The notes: generated from the letters alone by a model not told the origin. A stretch of 64,000 nucleotides of DNA from Pigmentiphaga litoralis (GCF_014651835.1 NZ_BMXQ01000003.1:62001-126000); one strand, 5' to 3'. Shown: positions 1-8,559, numbered from the stretch's first letter. Made by a program: numbers and translations.

Positions 1-1882
1 CCAGGTCGGTCGGCTTGACCAGGTGGAAGTCGATGCCGGCCGACCGCGACTTCAATTTGTCGGCTGCCTGGCCATACCCCGACAGCGCCACCAGCACGGC
101 ACGCGATGTGGCGGGTGACGCACGCAGTTCCCGCGCCAGCTGATAGCCGTCCATTAGCGGCAGGCCGATATCCAGGATGATGACCTCGGGTTGCAGGCGC
201 CGCGCGGTTTCCAGGCCACTGACGCCGTCCAGCGCCACGGTCACGATATGCCCGCGCTCGCCCAGCAGCAGCGCCATGCCTTCGGCGGCATCGGCGTTGT
301 CTTCCACGATCAGGATGCGTCGTGACGTAGGGTGCCCGGCAATGGCCGCGGGATCGGTCGACGCGCGGGGGCCGGGCGCGCCCAGGGGCAGGTCCAGCGT
401 GAACACGGACCCGTTGCCCGCGCCACCGCTTTTGGCCGTGATCTGGCCGTCGTGCATGTGCGCCAGCGTCTGGGCCAGCGACAGCCCCAGGCCCAGTCCG
501 CCTTGCGAACGGTCCAGCGACGGATCGGCCTGCATGAACAGGTCGAACACGTGGGGCAGGGTGTCGGCCGCAATGCCAATGCCGTTGTCCCGCACGCTCA
601 GGTGCATGCGGTCGCCATGCTGTTCGGCGGTCAGCGTGATTTCGCCGCCCATGGGCGTGTACTTGGCGGCGTTGTTCAACAGGTTGCCCAGCACCTGTGC
701 CAGCCGCACCGGGTCGGCCGACAGCCACAGTTCGTGCATCGGCATGACGGCGGTGAACGCGTGTTTGCGCTGGTCCATCAGCGGCCGCACCGCTTCGGAT
801 GCCGCGCGCACGACGGTCGACAACGCCACCGGCTCGCGCACCAGAGAAATCTTGCCGTGCGTGATGCGGGAGACGTCGAGCAGTTCGTCGACCAGGCGGC
901 TCAGGTGATCGACCTGCCGTGAAATGATCTCGCGCGCCTTCATCTGCACGCCGGTGGCGCTGGGTTCGATCAGGCGCATCAGTTCGACGGCATTGCGGAT
1001 CGGGGCCAGCGGATTGCGCAGTTCATGCGCCAGCATCGCCAGGAACTCGTCCTTGCGGCGGTCCGCGTCGACCAGCGCCTGCGCGGCGGCCCTGCGGTCG
1101 GTGATGTCGTGAGCAACGCCCGTCAGACGGGTGATGGCGCCATCGGCGCCGCGTATCGGAAAGCCGCGGTCATGGATCCAGGCAATCCGGCCATCGGCAT
1201 GCTGCAGCCGGTATTCCTCGTCATAGCTGCCGGTGGTGCGCGCCACGTCCAGGGCGGTTCGCACCCGTTCGCGATCGTCGGCATGCACGGGGGACCACCA
1301 CAGGTCGGGATTGGCCAGCACCGCTGCGTCGTCCACGCCCCAGACGCTGCCGATGGCCTTGCTCACGTACACATGTTCGCCCAGCGTCGGCTCGTACACC
1401 CAGAACACGTCGCCGATCGCTTCGGCCATCTGGCGGAACCGTTCTTCGCTTTCGCGCAGCGCGGCTTCGGCAGTGCGGTGCGCATCTTCGGCCGCCTTCA
1501 TGCGCAGCAGCGCGCGGACGTTGGCGATCAGTTCTTCGGGTTCGATGGGCTCGATCAGGTAGCTGTCGGCGCCGCCATCAAAGGCTTTCACGCGGTCGCG
1601 GCTCTGCACGGCCGAGGCCGACGTCTGCAGCACGATAATGGATCCGGTGACCGGGTCTTCCTTGATCCGCCGGCACACTTCCATGCCATTGATGTCGGGC
1701 AGCATCACGTCGAGCAACATCAGGCTCGGCTGTTCGCGGGCGGCGGCGTCCAGCGCTTCCTGGCCAGTGGCCGCTTCAATGACGCGATAGCCTGCCAGTT
1801 TCAGCAGACGCGACTTGGCGTAACGGCCACCTTCGTTGTCGTCGACGTTCAGAATCAGATCATTGCGGGGCGGCGTAGTCAT
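1..1882 (-). CDS. Hybrid sensor histidine kinase/response regulator, 3' end cut by window edge
   Basis: About 627 residues are visible; the C-terminus lies beyond the left edge. Domains in order: receiver at residues 8-125 (phosphoacceptor Asp58 in LLDVMLPD), PAS with PAC end at about 145-265, HisKA with His286 in LAHELRNP, HATPase_c at about 395-510, and a second receiver with Asp571 in ILDIGLP. No membrane segment or signal peptide is seen, so it should be cytoplasmic. The ATG overlaps the stop of the upstream kinase gene by four bases (ATGA), which indicates translational coupling as the last visible gene of the Rsb-like operon. I infer that it relays stressosome or partner-kinase signals. 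The ligand and the final response regulator are unknown. Confidence 0.9.
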   Translation of the reverse strand, partial: MTTPPRNDLILNVDDNEGGRYAKSRLLKLAGYRVIEAATGQEALDAAAREQPSLMLLDVMLPDINGMEVCRRIKEDPVTGSIIVLQTSASAVQSRDRVKAFDGGADSYLIEPIEPEELIANVRALLRMKAAEDAHRTAEAALRESEERFRQMAEAIGDVFWVYEPTLGEHVYVSKAIGSVWGVDDAAVLANPDLWWSPVHADDRERVRTALDVARTTGSYDEEYRLQHADGRIAWIHDRGFPIRGADGAITRLTGVAHDITDRRAAAQALVDADRRKDEFLAMLAHELRNPLAPIRNAVELMRLIEPSATGVQMKAREIISRQVDHLSRLVDELLDVSRITHGKISLVREPVALSTVVRAASEAVRPLMDQRKHAFTAVMPMHELWLSADPVRLAQVLGNLLNNAAKYTPMGGEITLTAEQHGDRMHLSVRDNGIGIAADTLPHVFDLFMQADPSLDRSQGGLGLGLSLAQTLAHMHDGQITAKSGGAGNGSVFTLDLPLGAPGPRASTDPAAIAGHPTSRRILIVEDNADAAEGMALLLGERGHIVTVALDGVSGLETARRLQPEVIILDIGLPLMDGYQLARELRASPATSRAVLVALSGYGQAADKLKSRSAGIDFHLVKPTDL

Positions 1883-3666
1883 GCCACGGAATCTCCGGAA
1901 GCGGACGAGGGCGACGACGGATCCGGGCTGTCCAGCCGCGCCAGCAAGGCCAGCACGTCATGCCGCTCCGCGGGCTTGGACAGATAGGCATCGGCGCCAA
2001 GCGCGATCCCCTTGCCCTTGTCCAGATTGTCAGTGGCAATGATCAACAGCGGGTCGGTGTCACCATGCTTGATCTCGGTCAGCAGGCGCCAGGCTTCTTC
2101 TTCGGGCGGCACGATTTCCAGCAGCACGGCTGCCACCGGAATCATGGCCAGCATCTTGCGCGCGTCCTGCACGGTGGCGACCGACACGGGCTGATAGCGG
2201 GTGCCGCGCACGTAGTCTTCATACAGCAGCCGGGTGGCGGGATCGTCTTCCACGATCAGCACGGTAGGCCGGTCGGGGTCGAGCGCCAGCGCGCGGTCGG
2301 TCGACGATGTTTCGTGCAGCGGATCTTCTTCGGCGTAGCGCAGCGGCAGCGTCGCAATGAACACGGAGCCGACGCCCGGCGTGCTCTCGGCCTTCAGGTC
2401 GCCGCCCATCAGCTCGGCCAGCTTGCGGCACAGGGGCAGGCCCAGGCCCGTCCCCTTCACGCCGCGTTGCAGGCGGTTTTCGATCTGCGTGAATTCCTCG
2501 AAGATCAACGGCAGGTGTTCGGTGGCGATGCCCAGGCCGGTGTCGCGCACGCGAAATTCCATCGCGCGACCGTCAGGCGTCACCTGGGCCGATACCTCGA
2601 CCTCGCCCCGCTCGGTAAATTTGAGCGCGTTCGAAATCAGGTTGCGCAGGATCTGCGCGATCTTGCCTTCGTCGCTGAACATGACGGGCAGAGCCTCGTC
2701 GTGCACGAACAGCAGATCGACCTTGCTCGAAAGCAGGGGACGCATCATGCCGCGCAAGGCGCTGAACACATTGGTTACGTCCACCGGCGCGGCGCGCACG
2801 TCGGTCTTGCCTGCTTCGATCTTGGCCAGGTCGAGCAGGTCGTTCACCAGTTCCGACAGGTCCTCCGCCCCGCGCAGGATCAGGCTTACCTGCTTTTCCT
2901 GCTCGGGATGCAGATCGCCGTCCACCCGGGCCAGCAGCAGGCGCGACAAAGCCCGTATCGAGCTGAGCGGCGTGCGAAATTCGTGGCTCATGTTGGACAG
3001 GAAGCGCGACTTCATGTGGTCGGCGCGGCGCAGGTCTTCGGCCTTTTCGTCGAGCTCGGCATACAGCGCGACAACGCCGCGGTTCGTATCCTCGAGCTCG
3101 GCGGTCAGCTGGATCAGCTGCTCCTGCCGCGCCCGCACCTCTTCCAGGGCCTGCAGCAGTTCCTGGTTGTGGCGCTGCACTTCGTCGAAGCTGGTGGCAA
3201 CCGGGCCCTTGGCTAGCTGGGCGCCCAGCTCGCCCACTTGCGGGCCCGACAGGGCAGGCACGCCCGGCGGCAACAGTTTCTTCAGGGTGATGACGGTGCC
3301 GCGTTCGCCGGTATCGACCGAACTCTGGTCCATCAGGCGCATGGCGCCGGTCAGCCCCACGCCCATGCCGGTGGTCGACACATAGCGGCCGTTCAGTACC
3401 TGCTGCAGCTGGCCGATGCCTGGACCGTTGTCGGAGATCTTGACGATCAGCACCTGGGGCGGCGTTTCGCCCTCGAGCAGATAATCCACGCGGCCGCCGC
3501 CGGCATACGTGAAGGCGTTGCGGGCGACTTCAGAAATGGCCGTCGCCAGCCGCGTCTGGTCCTGCACGCCAAAGTTCAGCAACTCGGCGATCTGCCGGGT
3601 TCGCTGACGGGCCAGGACCACGTCCTGTTCCAGGGAAATGCTCAGGGTCAGTATCCGATGACTCAT
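1879..3666 (-). CDS. RsbT/RsbW-type ATPase fused to histidine kinase with degenerate receiver
   Basis: 595 residues. Residues 1-130 form a GHKL ATPase of the anti-sigma/RsbT type (SEVARNAF, DNGPGIG, GMGVGLTGA). A coiled-coil stretch follows (about 160-215), then HisKA with His228 in SNMSHEFRTPL, HATPase_c (about 335-445, NALKF, GTGLGL) and a C-terminal receiver (about 467-580). In that receiver the phosphoacceptor position is Glu517 (LLEIVPP) instead of Asp, while the acidic pair EDD and the Lys in LSKP are kept. The start at 3666 lies 23 bases after the preceding stop; the frame stays open further upstream but runs into that gene. Probably an output component coupling the Rsb switch to phosphorelay (inference). 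Confidence 0.85.
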   Translation of the reverse strand: MSHRILTLSISLEQDVVLARQRTRQIAELLNFGVQDQTRLATAISEVARNAFTYAGGGRVDYLLEGETPPQVLIVKISDNGPGIGQLQQVLNGRYVSTTGMGVGLTGAMRLMDQSSVDTGERGTVITLKKLLPPGVPALSGPQVGELGAQLAKGPVATSFDEVQRHNQELLQALEEVRARQEQLIQLTAELEDTNRGVVALYAELDEKAEDLRRADHMKSRFLSNMSHEFRTPLSSIRALSRLLLARVDGDLHPEQEKQVSLILRGAEDLSELVNDLLDLAKIEAGKTDVRAAPVDVTNVFSALRGMMRPLLSSKVDLLFVHDEALPVMFSDEGKIAQILRNLISNALKFTERGEVEVSAQVTPDGRAMEFRVRDTGLGIATEHLPLIFEEFTQIENRLQRGVKGTGLGLPLCRKLAELMGGDLKAESTPGVGSVFIATLPLRYAEEDPLHETSSTDRALALDPDRPTVLIVEDDPATRLLYEDYVRGTRYQPVSVATVQDARKMLAMIPVAAVLLEIVPPEEEAWRLLTEIKHGDTDPLLIIATDNLDKGKGIALGADAYLSKPAERHDVLALLARLDSPDPSSPSSASGDSVA

Positions 3667-3689
3667 GTCCGTCGCACCACGATCCGTAG

Positions 3690-4694
3690 TCAGTTGCGCC
3701 GCGCGACGAGGACGGTGACGTCGTCGCGCTTGCGCCAATGGGCCTTGCACACCGTCGCGGCAATGACTGCCGGATGACGGGCATCGAGTCCCGGGAAGTC
3801 GTTGAGGTTCCATTGCGTCGACAGGCCGTCGCTGTGCATCAGCAGCCAGCTGTCATGCGGCCAGTCTACGTCCAGGGAGCCGACCTTGCGCATGTTGTGC
3901 CCGACGATGCCATTATGGGTGACCAATTGCTTGCGCGCGCCCTGGCCGCCGATGAACGCGGCCACGTTGCCGACGCCAGCAAATTGCGCCTGCCCGGTCG
4001 ACAGGTTCAGCGACAGGATCGACACCGCGGCGCCGCGTGTTGCGCGCAGGGCGCCGTGCGCTTCGTGGATCAGGTCGGCGGCGGGCCAGTTCTCGCGGTT
4101 CGGCAGCACGTCGGTGGCCGCCATCGACGCGCGATAGGCCTCGAGGCCGTGGCCCAGGCCGTCGGCGACCATGATCGCGCAGCGCCCGCCCGCCTGCTCG
4201 ACGCGCCAGTCATCGCCCGACAACGTTTCGCCGGGCAGGGGCAGGCAGACCGCGCCAATCTGCAGCAACTGGTCCGGCACGGCCCGGCCGGGCCACAGCG
4301 TCATCCAGAAGGTCGACCCGCAGGCACTGTCGCTGTACCAGTCGAACTGGTCCGACAGCCGCGCGAGCGCGCCCAGTCCGGTGCCGGCGGTGCCGGCTGT
4401 GGAATGCCCGTCCGCAAAGCTCAGCGCCGCGTCGGGCAGGCCCGGGCCGTTGTCCACCGCGATCACTTCAATGCCGTCGCCAGCGTCTTCGGACTCGGGA
4501 TGGGGCAGCGGGCGGATCAGCAACATGCCGCTGCCGGCATGCTTGAGGATGTTGGTGGCCGCCTCGGTCACCACGATCGCCACACGACCCCGGTCGGTTT
4601 CGTTCAGGCCAAGACTGCGTGCTATTTCGGTAGCCTGGCGGCGCGCATCGGCCACCTGGCTCACCTCATCGATCGGAAGGGCGACCTGTCGCAT
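3690..4694 (-). CDS. ATPase-PP2C (SpoIIE/RsbX-like) phosphatase fusion
   Basis: 334 residues from ATG 4694. Residues 1-135 are a HATPase_c domain (EAATNILKHA, DNGPGLPD, GTGLGALARL). Residues 140-334 are a SpoIIE-type PP2C phosphatase with metal-binding aspartates in VADGLGHG, HSDGLSTQW and RDDVTVLVA. In Bacillus the separate protein RsbX dephosphorylates RsbS and RsbR, so the position just after rsbT fits a stressosome reset phosphatase. The fused ATPase domain is an addition compared with RsbX. The start follows the rsbT stop by 13 bases with only a weak ribosome site, consistent with coupled translation. Confidence 0.85.
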   Translation of the reverse strand: MRQVALPIDEVSQVADARRQATEIARSLGLNETDRGRVAIVVTEAATNILKHAGSGMLLIRPLPHPESEDAGDGIEVIAVDNGPGLPDAALSFADGHSTAGTAGTGLGALARLSDQFDWYSDSACGSTFWMTLWPGRAVPDQLLQIGAVCLPLPGETLSGDDWRVEQAGGRCAIMVADGLGHGLEAYRASMAATDVLPNRENWPAADLIHEAHGALRATRGAAVSILSLNLSTGQAQFAGVGNVAAFIGGQGARKQLVTHNGIVGHNMRKVGSLDVDWPHDSWLLMHSDGLSTQWNLNDFPGLDARHPAVIAATVCKAHWRKRDDVTVLVARRN

Positions 4695-4707
4695 TACGGG
4701 TTCGACA

Positions 4708-5124
4708 TTACATGCGTTTCCACTTGATGACCGAGACACGCGTGCCCCGGCCCACTTCTGATTCGATCGAAAATTCATCGCACAGGCGTTTGGATCCGCC
4801 CAGTCCCATGCCCAGCCCGCCACCGCTGGTGAAGCCGTCCTTCAACGCCAGGTCCAGATCCGGAATGCCGGGGCCCTGGTCGATGAACGACAGCTGGATG
4901 CCGCGGCGTCCGGGTTGTTCGGGCAAGGACACGTGGGCTTCGCCCCCGCCGCCGTATTTCAGCGTATTGCGCGCCAGTTCGCTGGCGGCCGTCACGACCT
5001 TGGTCTGGTCGGCCAATCCGAACCCGAGCGCGACGACACGCTCGCGCACGTACTTGCGCATGCGGACCACGTCCTCGTCCGTCTGCAATGGCAGCACGGC
5101 AAGCACCTCGGTGTCGTTCATCAT
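4708..5124 (-). CDS. rsbT: RsbT-like serine/threonine-protein kinase (anti-sigma regulatory factor family)
   Basis: 138 residues, one GHKL ATPase domain: N box ASELARNTLKY, G1 box DQGPGIPD, G2 box GLGMGLGGSKRL. In Bacillus, RsbT phosphorylates the STAS proteins RsbS and RsbR and, once released, activates a downstream effector. Length and neighbours match RsbT better than the anti-sigma kinase RsbW. Its ATG (5124, or the adjacent one at 5121) overlaps the rsbS stop in an ATGA arrangement. No sigma-B gene or RsbU-only phosphatase follows; the next genes are an ATPase-phosphatase and hybrid histidine kinases. Confidence 0.88.
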   Translation of the reverse strand: MMNDTEVLAVLPLQTDEDVVRMRKYVRERVVALGFGLADQTKVVTAASELARNTLKYGGGGEAHVSLPEQPGRRGIQLSFIDQGPGIPDLDLALKDGFTSGGGLGMGLGGSKRLCDEFSIESEVGRGTRVSVIKWKRM

Positions 5125-5489
5125 CCGATCAGGCGATCAAAGTCGCGCGTAAGCAGCGCCATGCCTCGTTCCACATTCAGGGCGGTCTTGACGCCATCGA
5201 GCGTCAGGCCCAGTTCCACCAGCGTGATCGCCACCGCCGGCCGCATGCCGACCAGCACGGTGTCGGCATCCAGCACGCGGGCCATGGCCGCCGTGTTGCT
5301 GATCATGCGTCCAATGAAGGAGTCCACCACGTCCAGCGCCGAAATGTCGATCAGCACGCCGGACGCGCGGTCGCGCACGATACGGTTCGTCAGGTCGTCC
5401 TGCAGGGTCATGGCAAGCCTGTCGTGCATGTCCACCTGGATGGTCACGAGCAGGAACTTGCCCATTTTCAGAATGGGGATGCGTTCCAT
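5121..5489 (-). CDS. rsbS: RsbS-like STAS-domain stressosome scaffold protein
   Basis: 122 residues, a single STAS domain. The segment LIDISALDVVDSFIGRM contains Ser57, which aligns with the Bacillus RsbS serine phosphorylated by RsbT. The next stretch MRPAVAITLVELG is also characteristic of RsbS. With RsbR paralogues, RsbS builds the stressosome particle that holds RsbT until stress-dependent phosphorylation. It follows rsbR by 3 bases and overlaps rsbT by 4, so the core is translated as a unit. The short N-terminal strand (MERIPILKMGKFLLV) is complete for the family. Confidence 0.9.
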   Translation of the reverse strand: MERIPILKMGKFLLVTIQVDMHDRLAMTLQDDLTNRIVRDRASGVLIDISALDVVDSFIGRMISNTAAMARVLDADTVLVGMRPAVAITLVELGLTLDGVKTALNVERGMALLTRDFDRLIG

Positions 5490-5492
5490 GGA

Positions 5493-6350
5493 TCAGCGCG
5501 CCGCGGCGGTAGGCATGTTGGTCGCGCCGGTGCGCTTCAGGGCGATCACGAAGGCGTCGGCCAGCGTCGCCTTGGTCGTCACGTCGGTCAGGTCCACGCC
5601 CAGGTGCACGATGGTCTGCGCAATCTGCGGACGAATGCCGCTGATGATGCAATCGGCGCCCATCAGGCGGGCAGCAGCCACGGTCTTGAGCAAGTGCTGC
5701 GCGACCAGGGTGTCGACGGTCGGCACGCCGGTAATGTCGATGATGGCGATCGAGGCGCCGGTTTCGACGATCTTTTCGAGCAGGCTTTCCATCACGACTT
5801 GCGTGCGGCCGCTATCGAGCGTGCCGATCAGCGGCAGCGCAAGGATGTTGTCCCACAGCTGGACCACCGGGGTCGACAGTTCCATCAGTTCCTGTTGCTG
5901 GCGCACGATCACCTCTTCGCGGCTTTTCTGAAAGACCTCGGTCGTATACAGGCCGAGCTGATCCAGCACGGTGTCGACGGCGCGGTTCTGTTCGGCCAGC
6001 GCCTCGGGCGTGGCGCTCAGCGCCTGGCTCAATACGGCAAATACCGGATTCTTCAGGGCAAAGATGAACATGGCGGTTTCAGACGGGCTGAAGCCGGTGC
6101 GTGCGCGCGTGTTCGAGATTTCGGTCAGCAGGCCTCGCACTTCGTCCCAGTCGCGGCCTGAAATATCCGCGGTCGCGCTGCGGCCCAGGGCAGCGATCAA
6201 CGCGCCCAGGAATTGCCGGCACTGATCGCGCAATTGCGGTTCGGCCTGGCGCTTTTGCCGCGCCGATTGCAGCAGACTGGCCACCCAGTTATCGAGAAGG
6301 TCGTTGTAATGGACTTCGAGAATCTTGGCGGAAGCGTCTTGCATGGGCAT
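5493..6350 (-). CDS. rsbR: RsbR-like stressosome sensor protein (N-terminal sensor plus STAS)
   Basis: 285 residues from ATG 6350, which has the ribosome site AAGGA six bases upstream; an in-frame ATG at 6344 is the alternative. Residues 10-140 are helical, resembling an RsbRD-type N-terminal sensor domain and not the non-heme globin domain of classical RsbR. Residues 160-275 are a STAS domain beginning MELSTPVVQLWD. Threonines in GTLDSGRTQ and ITGVPTVDT lie in the regions that carry the two RsbT-phosphorylated threonines of Bacillus RsbR. First gene of the operon; the 163-base gap upstream should hold its promoter. The signal sensed cannot be read from sequence. Confidence 0.87.
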   Translation of the reverse strand: MPMQDASAKILEVHYNDLLDNWVASLLQSARQKRQAEPQLRDQCRQFLGALIAALGRSATADISGRDWDEVRGLLTEISNTRARTGFSPSETAMFIFALKNPVFAVLSQALSATPEALAEQNRAVDTVLDQLGLYTTEVFQKSREEVIVRQQQELMELSTPVVQLWDNILALPLIGTLDSGRTQVVMESLLEKIVETGASIAIIDITGVPTVDTLVAQHLLKTVAAARLMGADCIISGIRPQIAQTIVHLGVDLTDVTTKATLADAFVIALKRTGATNMPTAAAR

Positions 6351-6450
6351 GGGGGTCCTTGGTGCTGCATCGGAAGGTAGAGTCAGGTTGGGGATTCTAC
6401 GTAACAAAGCTCATCGAATGGGCGAATGTCGTAAGCATTTGCGTACGGCC

Positions 6451-6486
6451 AACAGGAAGCGGCGCGTTTTCCCGCGGCTTCCTGTT
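6451..6486 (-). terminator. Hairpin downstream of the glycosyltransferase operon
   Basis: A 10-bp perfect inverted repeat (AACAGGAAGC / GCTTCCTGTT) with a 16-base spacer begins 27 bases past the stop of the glycosyltransferase gene. There is no uridine run, so it may act only as an RNA 3'-end or pausing structure between two minus-strand operons. Confidence 0.45.
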
Positions 6487-6513
6487 CCCCCTTCCGGCGT
6501 TCGAGCCAAAGTC

Positions 6514-7191
6514 CTAGCCCACGGCCTCCGGCTTCCAGACAGGCGACGCGAGCGACCGCAGGTAGTCGCCAAAGCCGCCGGCCGCGCGCGGATCGGTGCG
6601 CGCGCTGGTGGCCACGCGCGGCAGCGCGCTCCACGCAATGCGTGCGCCGCTCGAAACAAGGGCTTCGACCATCGCGACGTCTTCGCTGACGGCGAGGGCG
6701 CTGAAGCCGCCCGCGCGCACATAAGCCTGCGTCGAGACGCCAAAGTTCGCGCCATGAACATGCCGGTGGTCGTCGCGGTCCTGATACAGGCCTTCATACC
6801 GTTCGCGCACGGCGGGGGTGTGGGCCGACCAGTCGTCCACGCTCACCACACCGCATACGGCATCCGCGCCCAGTCCGACCTGCGCGGCCAGCCAATCGCG
6901 CGCGACGACGGTGTCGGCATCGGTAAAGGCCAGCCAGCGTGCGCCGCCCGCGATCAGCTGCGATGCGCCGGTGGCGCGGGCCAGACCCACGTTCCGGGCG
7001 TGCACACGCAAGATGCCGACGCCGTGGGCGCGCGCAACGTCTTCGGAATCGTCGGTGCAGCTATCGAGCACGACCACGACGTACACCGCTTCGCCGCGCA
7101 GGTCCGGATGCGCAGCTGCGCAGGCCACCGCAGCCAGGCAGGCTGCCAGGTTCTCGCCCTCGTTATGGGCCGGAATCACCACGCCTATCAT
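6514..7191 (-). CDS. Glycosyltransferase family 2
   Basis: 225 residues, GT-A fold. The N-terminus IGVVIPAHNEGENLAACL is the usual nucleotide-sugar-binding start of GT2 enzymes. The metal-binding DxD is in AFTDADTVVARDWL (near residue 90), and a C-terminal acidic motif lies in SALAVSEDVAMVEAL. No membrane helices, so a soluble or peripheral enzyme. Its ATG overlaps the methyltransferase stop by four bases and it is last in a four-gene operon with an acyl-CoA dehydrogenase homologue, a PIG-L deacetylase and a NodS-like methyltransferase. Donor and acceptor are unknown; with a deacetylase beside it, an N-acetylated amino sugar is a reasonable guess. Confidence 0.85.
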   Translation of the reverse strand: MIGVVIPAHNEGENLAACLAAVACAAAHPDLRGEAVYVVVVLDSCTDDSEDVARAHGVGILRVHARNVGLARATGASQLIAGGARWLAFTDADTVVARDWLAAQVGLGADAVCGVVSVDDWSAHTPAVRERYEGLYQDRDDHRHVHGANFGVSTQAYVRAGGFSALAVSEDVAMVEALVSSGARIAWSALPRVATSARTDPRAAGGFGDYLRSLASPVWKPEAVG

Positions 7192-7787
7192 GTCAGTCCC
7201 TCTGCACGGCCAACGGACTGGCCCTGGCGGGTCCAGACATCCAGCACGAAATCGTCTTCCTGGTGATGCACGACACCCGCCAGGCCGGTCTCGGCGGCCA
7301 GGGTCTCGTGCACCGCATCGCCGCCATAGGCGCAGCCATCGATCAGGGGGCGCCAGTGGCAGGCCAGCAAGGTCCCGGTGGCGGTCAGCGAGCCAAGGCA
7401 GGCCCGCGCCAGGGTCGCCAGCTCGGCGGGGGGCAGGTAGTAGGCCAGTTCACTGATCACGATCAGATCGAATGTCTCATCGGGCCACTCAGCCGGCACA
7501 CGCATCGTCTCGACACGGGCATGGGGCACGTCTGTCAGCCGTTGTCTTGCCAGCCGCACGGCCGGCGCACTGGCGTCGCAGGCAAGCAGCCGGTGGCAGC
7601 GCGGGGCCAGGTCGGCCGCCAATTCGCCGTTGGCGCAACCGGGCTCGAAGATGCTGTCGTAAAAGCTTGCAGGCAGGCAGGCAAGGGTGATGGCGCGCTT
7701 GCGCTGTTCGTACCAACGCGTGCGGAATCCCCAGGGGTCATCCGAGGTGGCGAACAGACTGTCGAAGTACGGCGGCGAAAGAGGCAT
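7188..7787 (-). CDS. NodS-like SAM-dependent methyltransferase
   Basis: 199 residues from ATG 7787, chosen because GGAG lies five bases upstream and the start falls 10 bases after the PIG-L stop; in-frame ATGs at 7817 and 7823 would overlap that gene. The N-terminal DDPWGFRTRWYEQRKRA is typical of the NodS family, whose namesake N-methylates a chitooligosaccharide after deacetylation. SAM-binding motif I is FEPGCANGELA, followed by LLACDAS; the later motif is FDLIVISELAYYL. A NodS-like enzyme beside a deacetylase and a glycosyltransferase recalls the nodABC-S logic, but the substrate here is unproven. Confidence 0.85.
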   Translation of the reverse strand: MPLSPPYFDSLFATSDDPWGFRTRWYEQRKRAITLACLPASFYDSIFEPGCANGELAADLAPRCHRLLACDASAPAVRLARQRLTDVPHARVETMRVPAEWPDETFDLIVISELAYYLPPAELATLARACLGSLTATGTLLACHWRPLIDGCAYGGDAVHETLAAETGLAGVVHHQEDDFVLDVWTRQGQSVGRAEGLT

Positions 7788-7797
7788 GGCGCTCCGG

Positions 7798-8559
7798 TCA
7801 GACAAAGACGAATTCATGGTCACGCGTCAGGCGGGCCAGCGCCCACGGCGGCAGGACGGCGTGGCCGGGCAGGGTAGGGTCGGCTTCCACCTGCGTGCGG
7901 TGGGCGGCGATCGCGCGACGCTTGGCCTCGCGCTGGGCCGGGTCCAGGCGTACCCGGGCCAGCCGGTGCCAGGGCACGCGCGGGTCGCCGGGCTCGGCCC
8001 AATGCCACATCCATACCGGCAGCTCGATCAGCGGCAGGCCTGCCCTGGCGCAGCAGTCAGCCGCCGCTCGCCCCGTCGCTTCATGGTCCGGATGACCGTC
8101 CAGGCGCCAGGTGGCGAAGACCACGTCGCCGGGACGCAAGACGGCAGTCAGCGCGCGATGCAATGCCGCCTCGGTTCCGGTCACGCCGCCGTCGGGCAGC
8201 TGCAGGCCGAGCACCGGCACGCTGGCAAGGCCCATCTCCTGCATCGCTGCCTGGCGTTCGGCGCGACGCGCAGCTTCGAGCGTGGTCGGGGTCCAGCGAC
8301 GTGAGTTGGTGTGGCTACCGCCCCCATCCGTCACGGCGACCACCACGACGTCCCGGCCGGCATCGGTCCACTGCCGCATCAGCCCGCCGCAGGCCAGCAC
8401 TTCATCGTCGGGATGGGGAGCAATGACCACCGCGCGGCAGCCATGCGGCAGCAGCGTGGTAGCGTCCACCGCGGTCAGGGCATGCAGGCCGGGCCATGCA
8501 TCCCAGACGGCTTCGGGAGTGCCCTCGGCGCGAATCTCGCGGTTGCCTACAAGCCCCAT
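7798..8559 (-). CDS. PIG-L family (LmbE-like) N-deacetylase
   Basis: 253 residues from ATG 8559. The zinc-binding signature VVIAPHPDDEVLACGG lies near residue 55, with the second ligand motif RLDGHPDHEATGR near residue 150. PIG-L/LmbE enzymes remove acetyl groups from N-acetylglucosamine-type sugars and related metabolites (MshB, BshB, GlcNAc-PI deacetylase). The frame stays open far upstream, but that part is antisense-like low-quality protein overlapping the acyl-CoA dehydrogenase gene. The chosen start overlaps the upstream stop by 13 bases, so translation is probably coupled. No signal peptide, so cytoplasmic. Confidence 0.87.
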   Translation of the reverse strand: MGLVGNREIRAEGTPEAVWDAWPGLHALTAVDATTLLPHGCRAVVIAPHPDDEVLACGGLMRQWTDAGRDVVVVAVTDGGGSHTNSRRWTPTTLEAARRAERQAAMQEMGLASVPVLGLQLPDGGVTGTEAALHRALTAVLRPGDVVFATWRLDGHPDHEATGRAAADCCARAGLPLIELPVWMWHWAEPGDPRVPWHRLARVRLDPAQREAKRRAIAAHRTQVEADPTLPGHAVLPPWALARLTRDHEFVFV

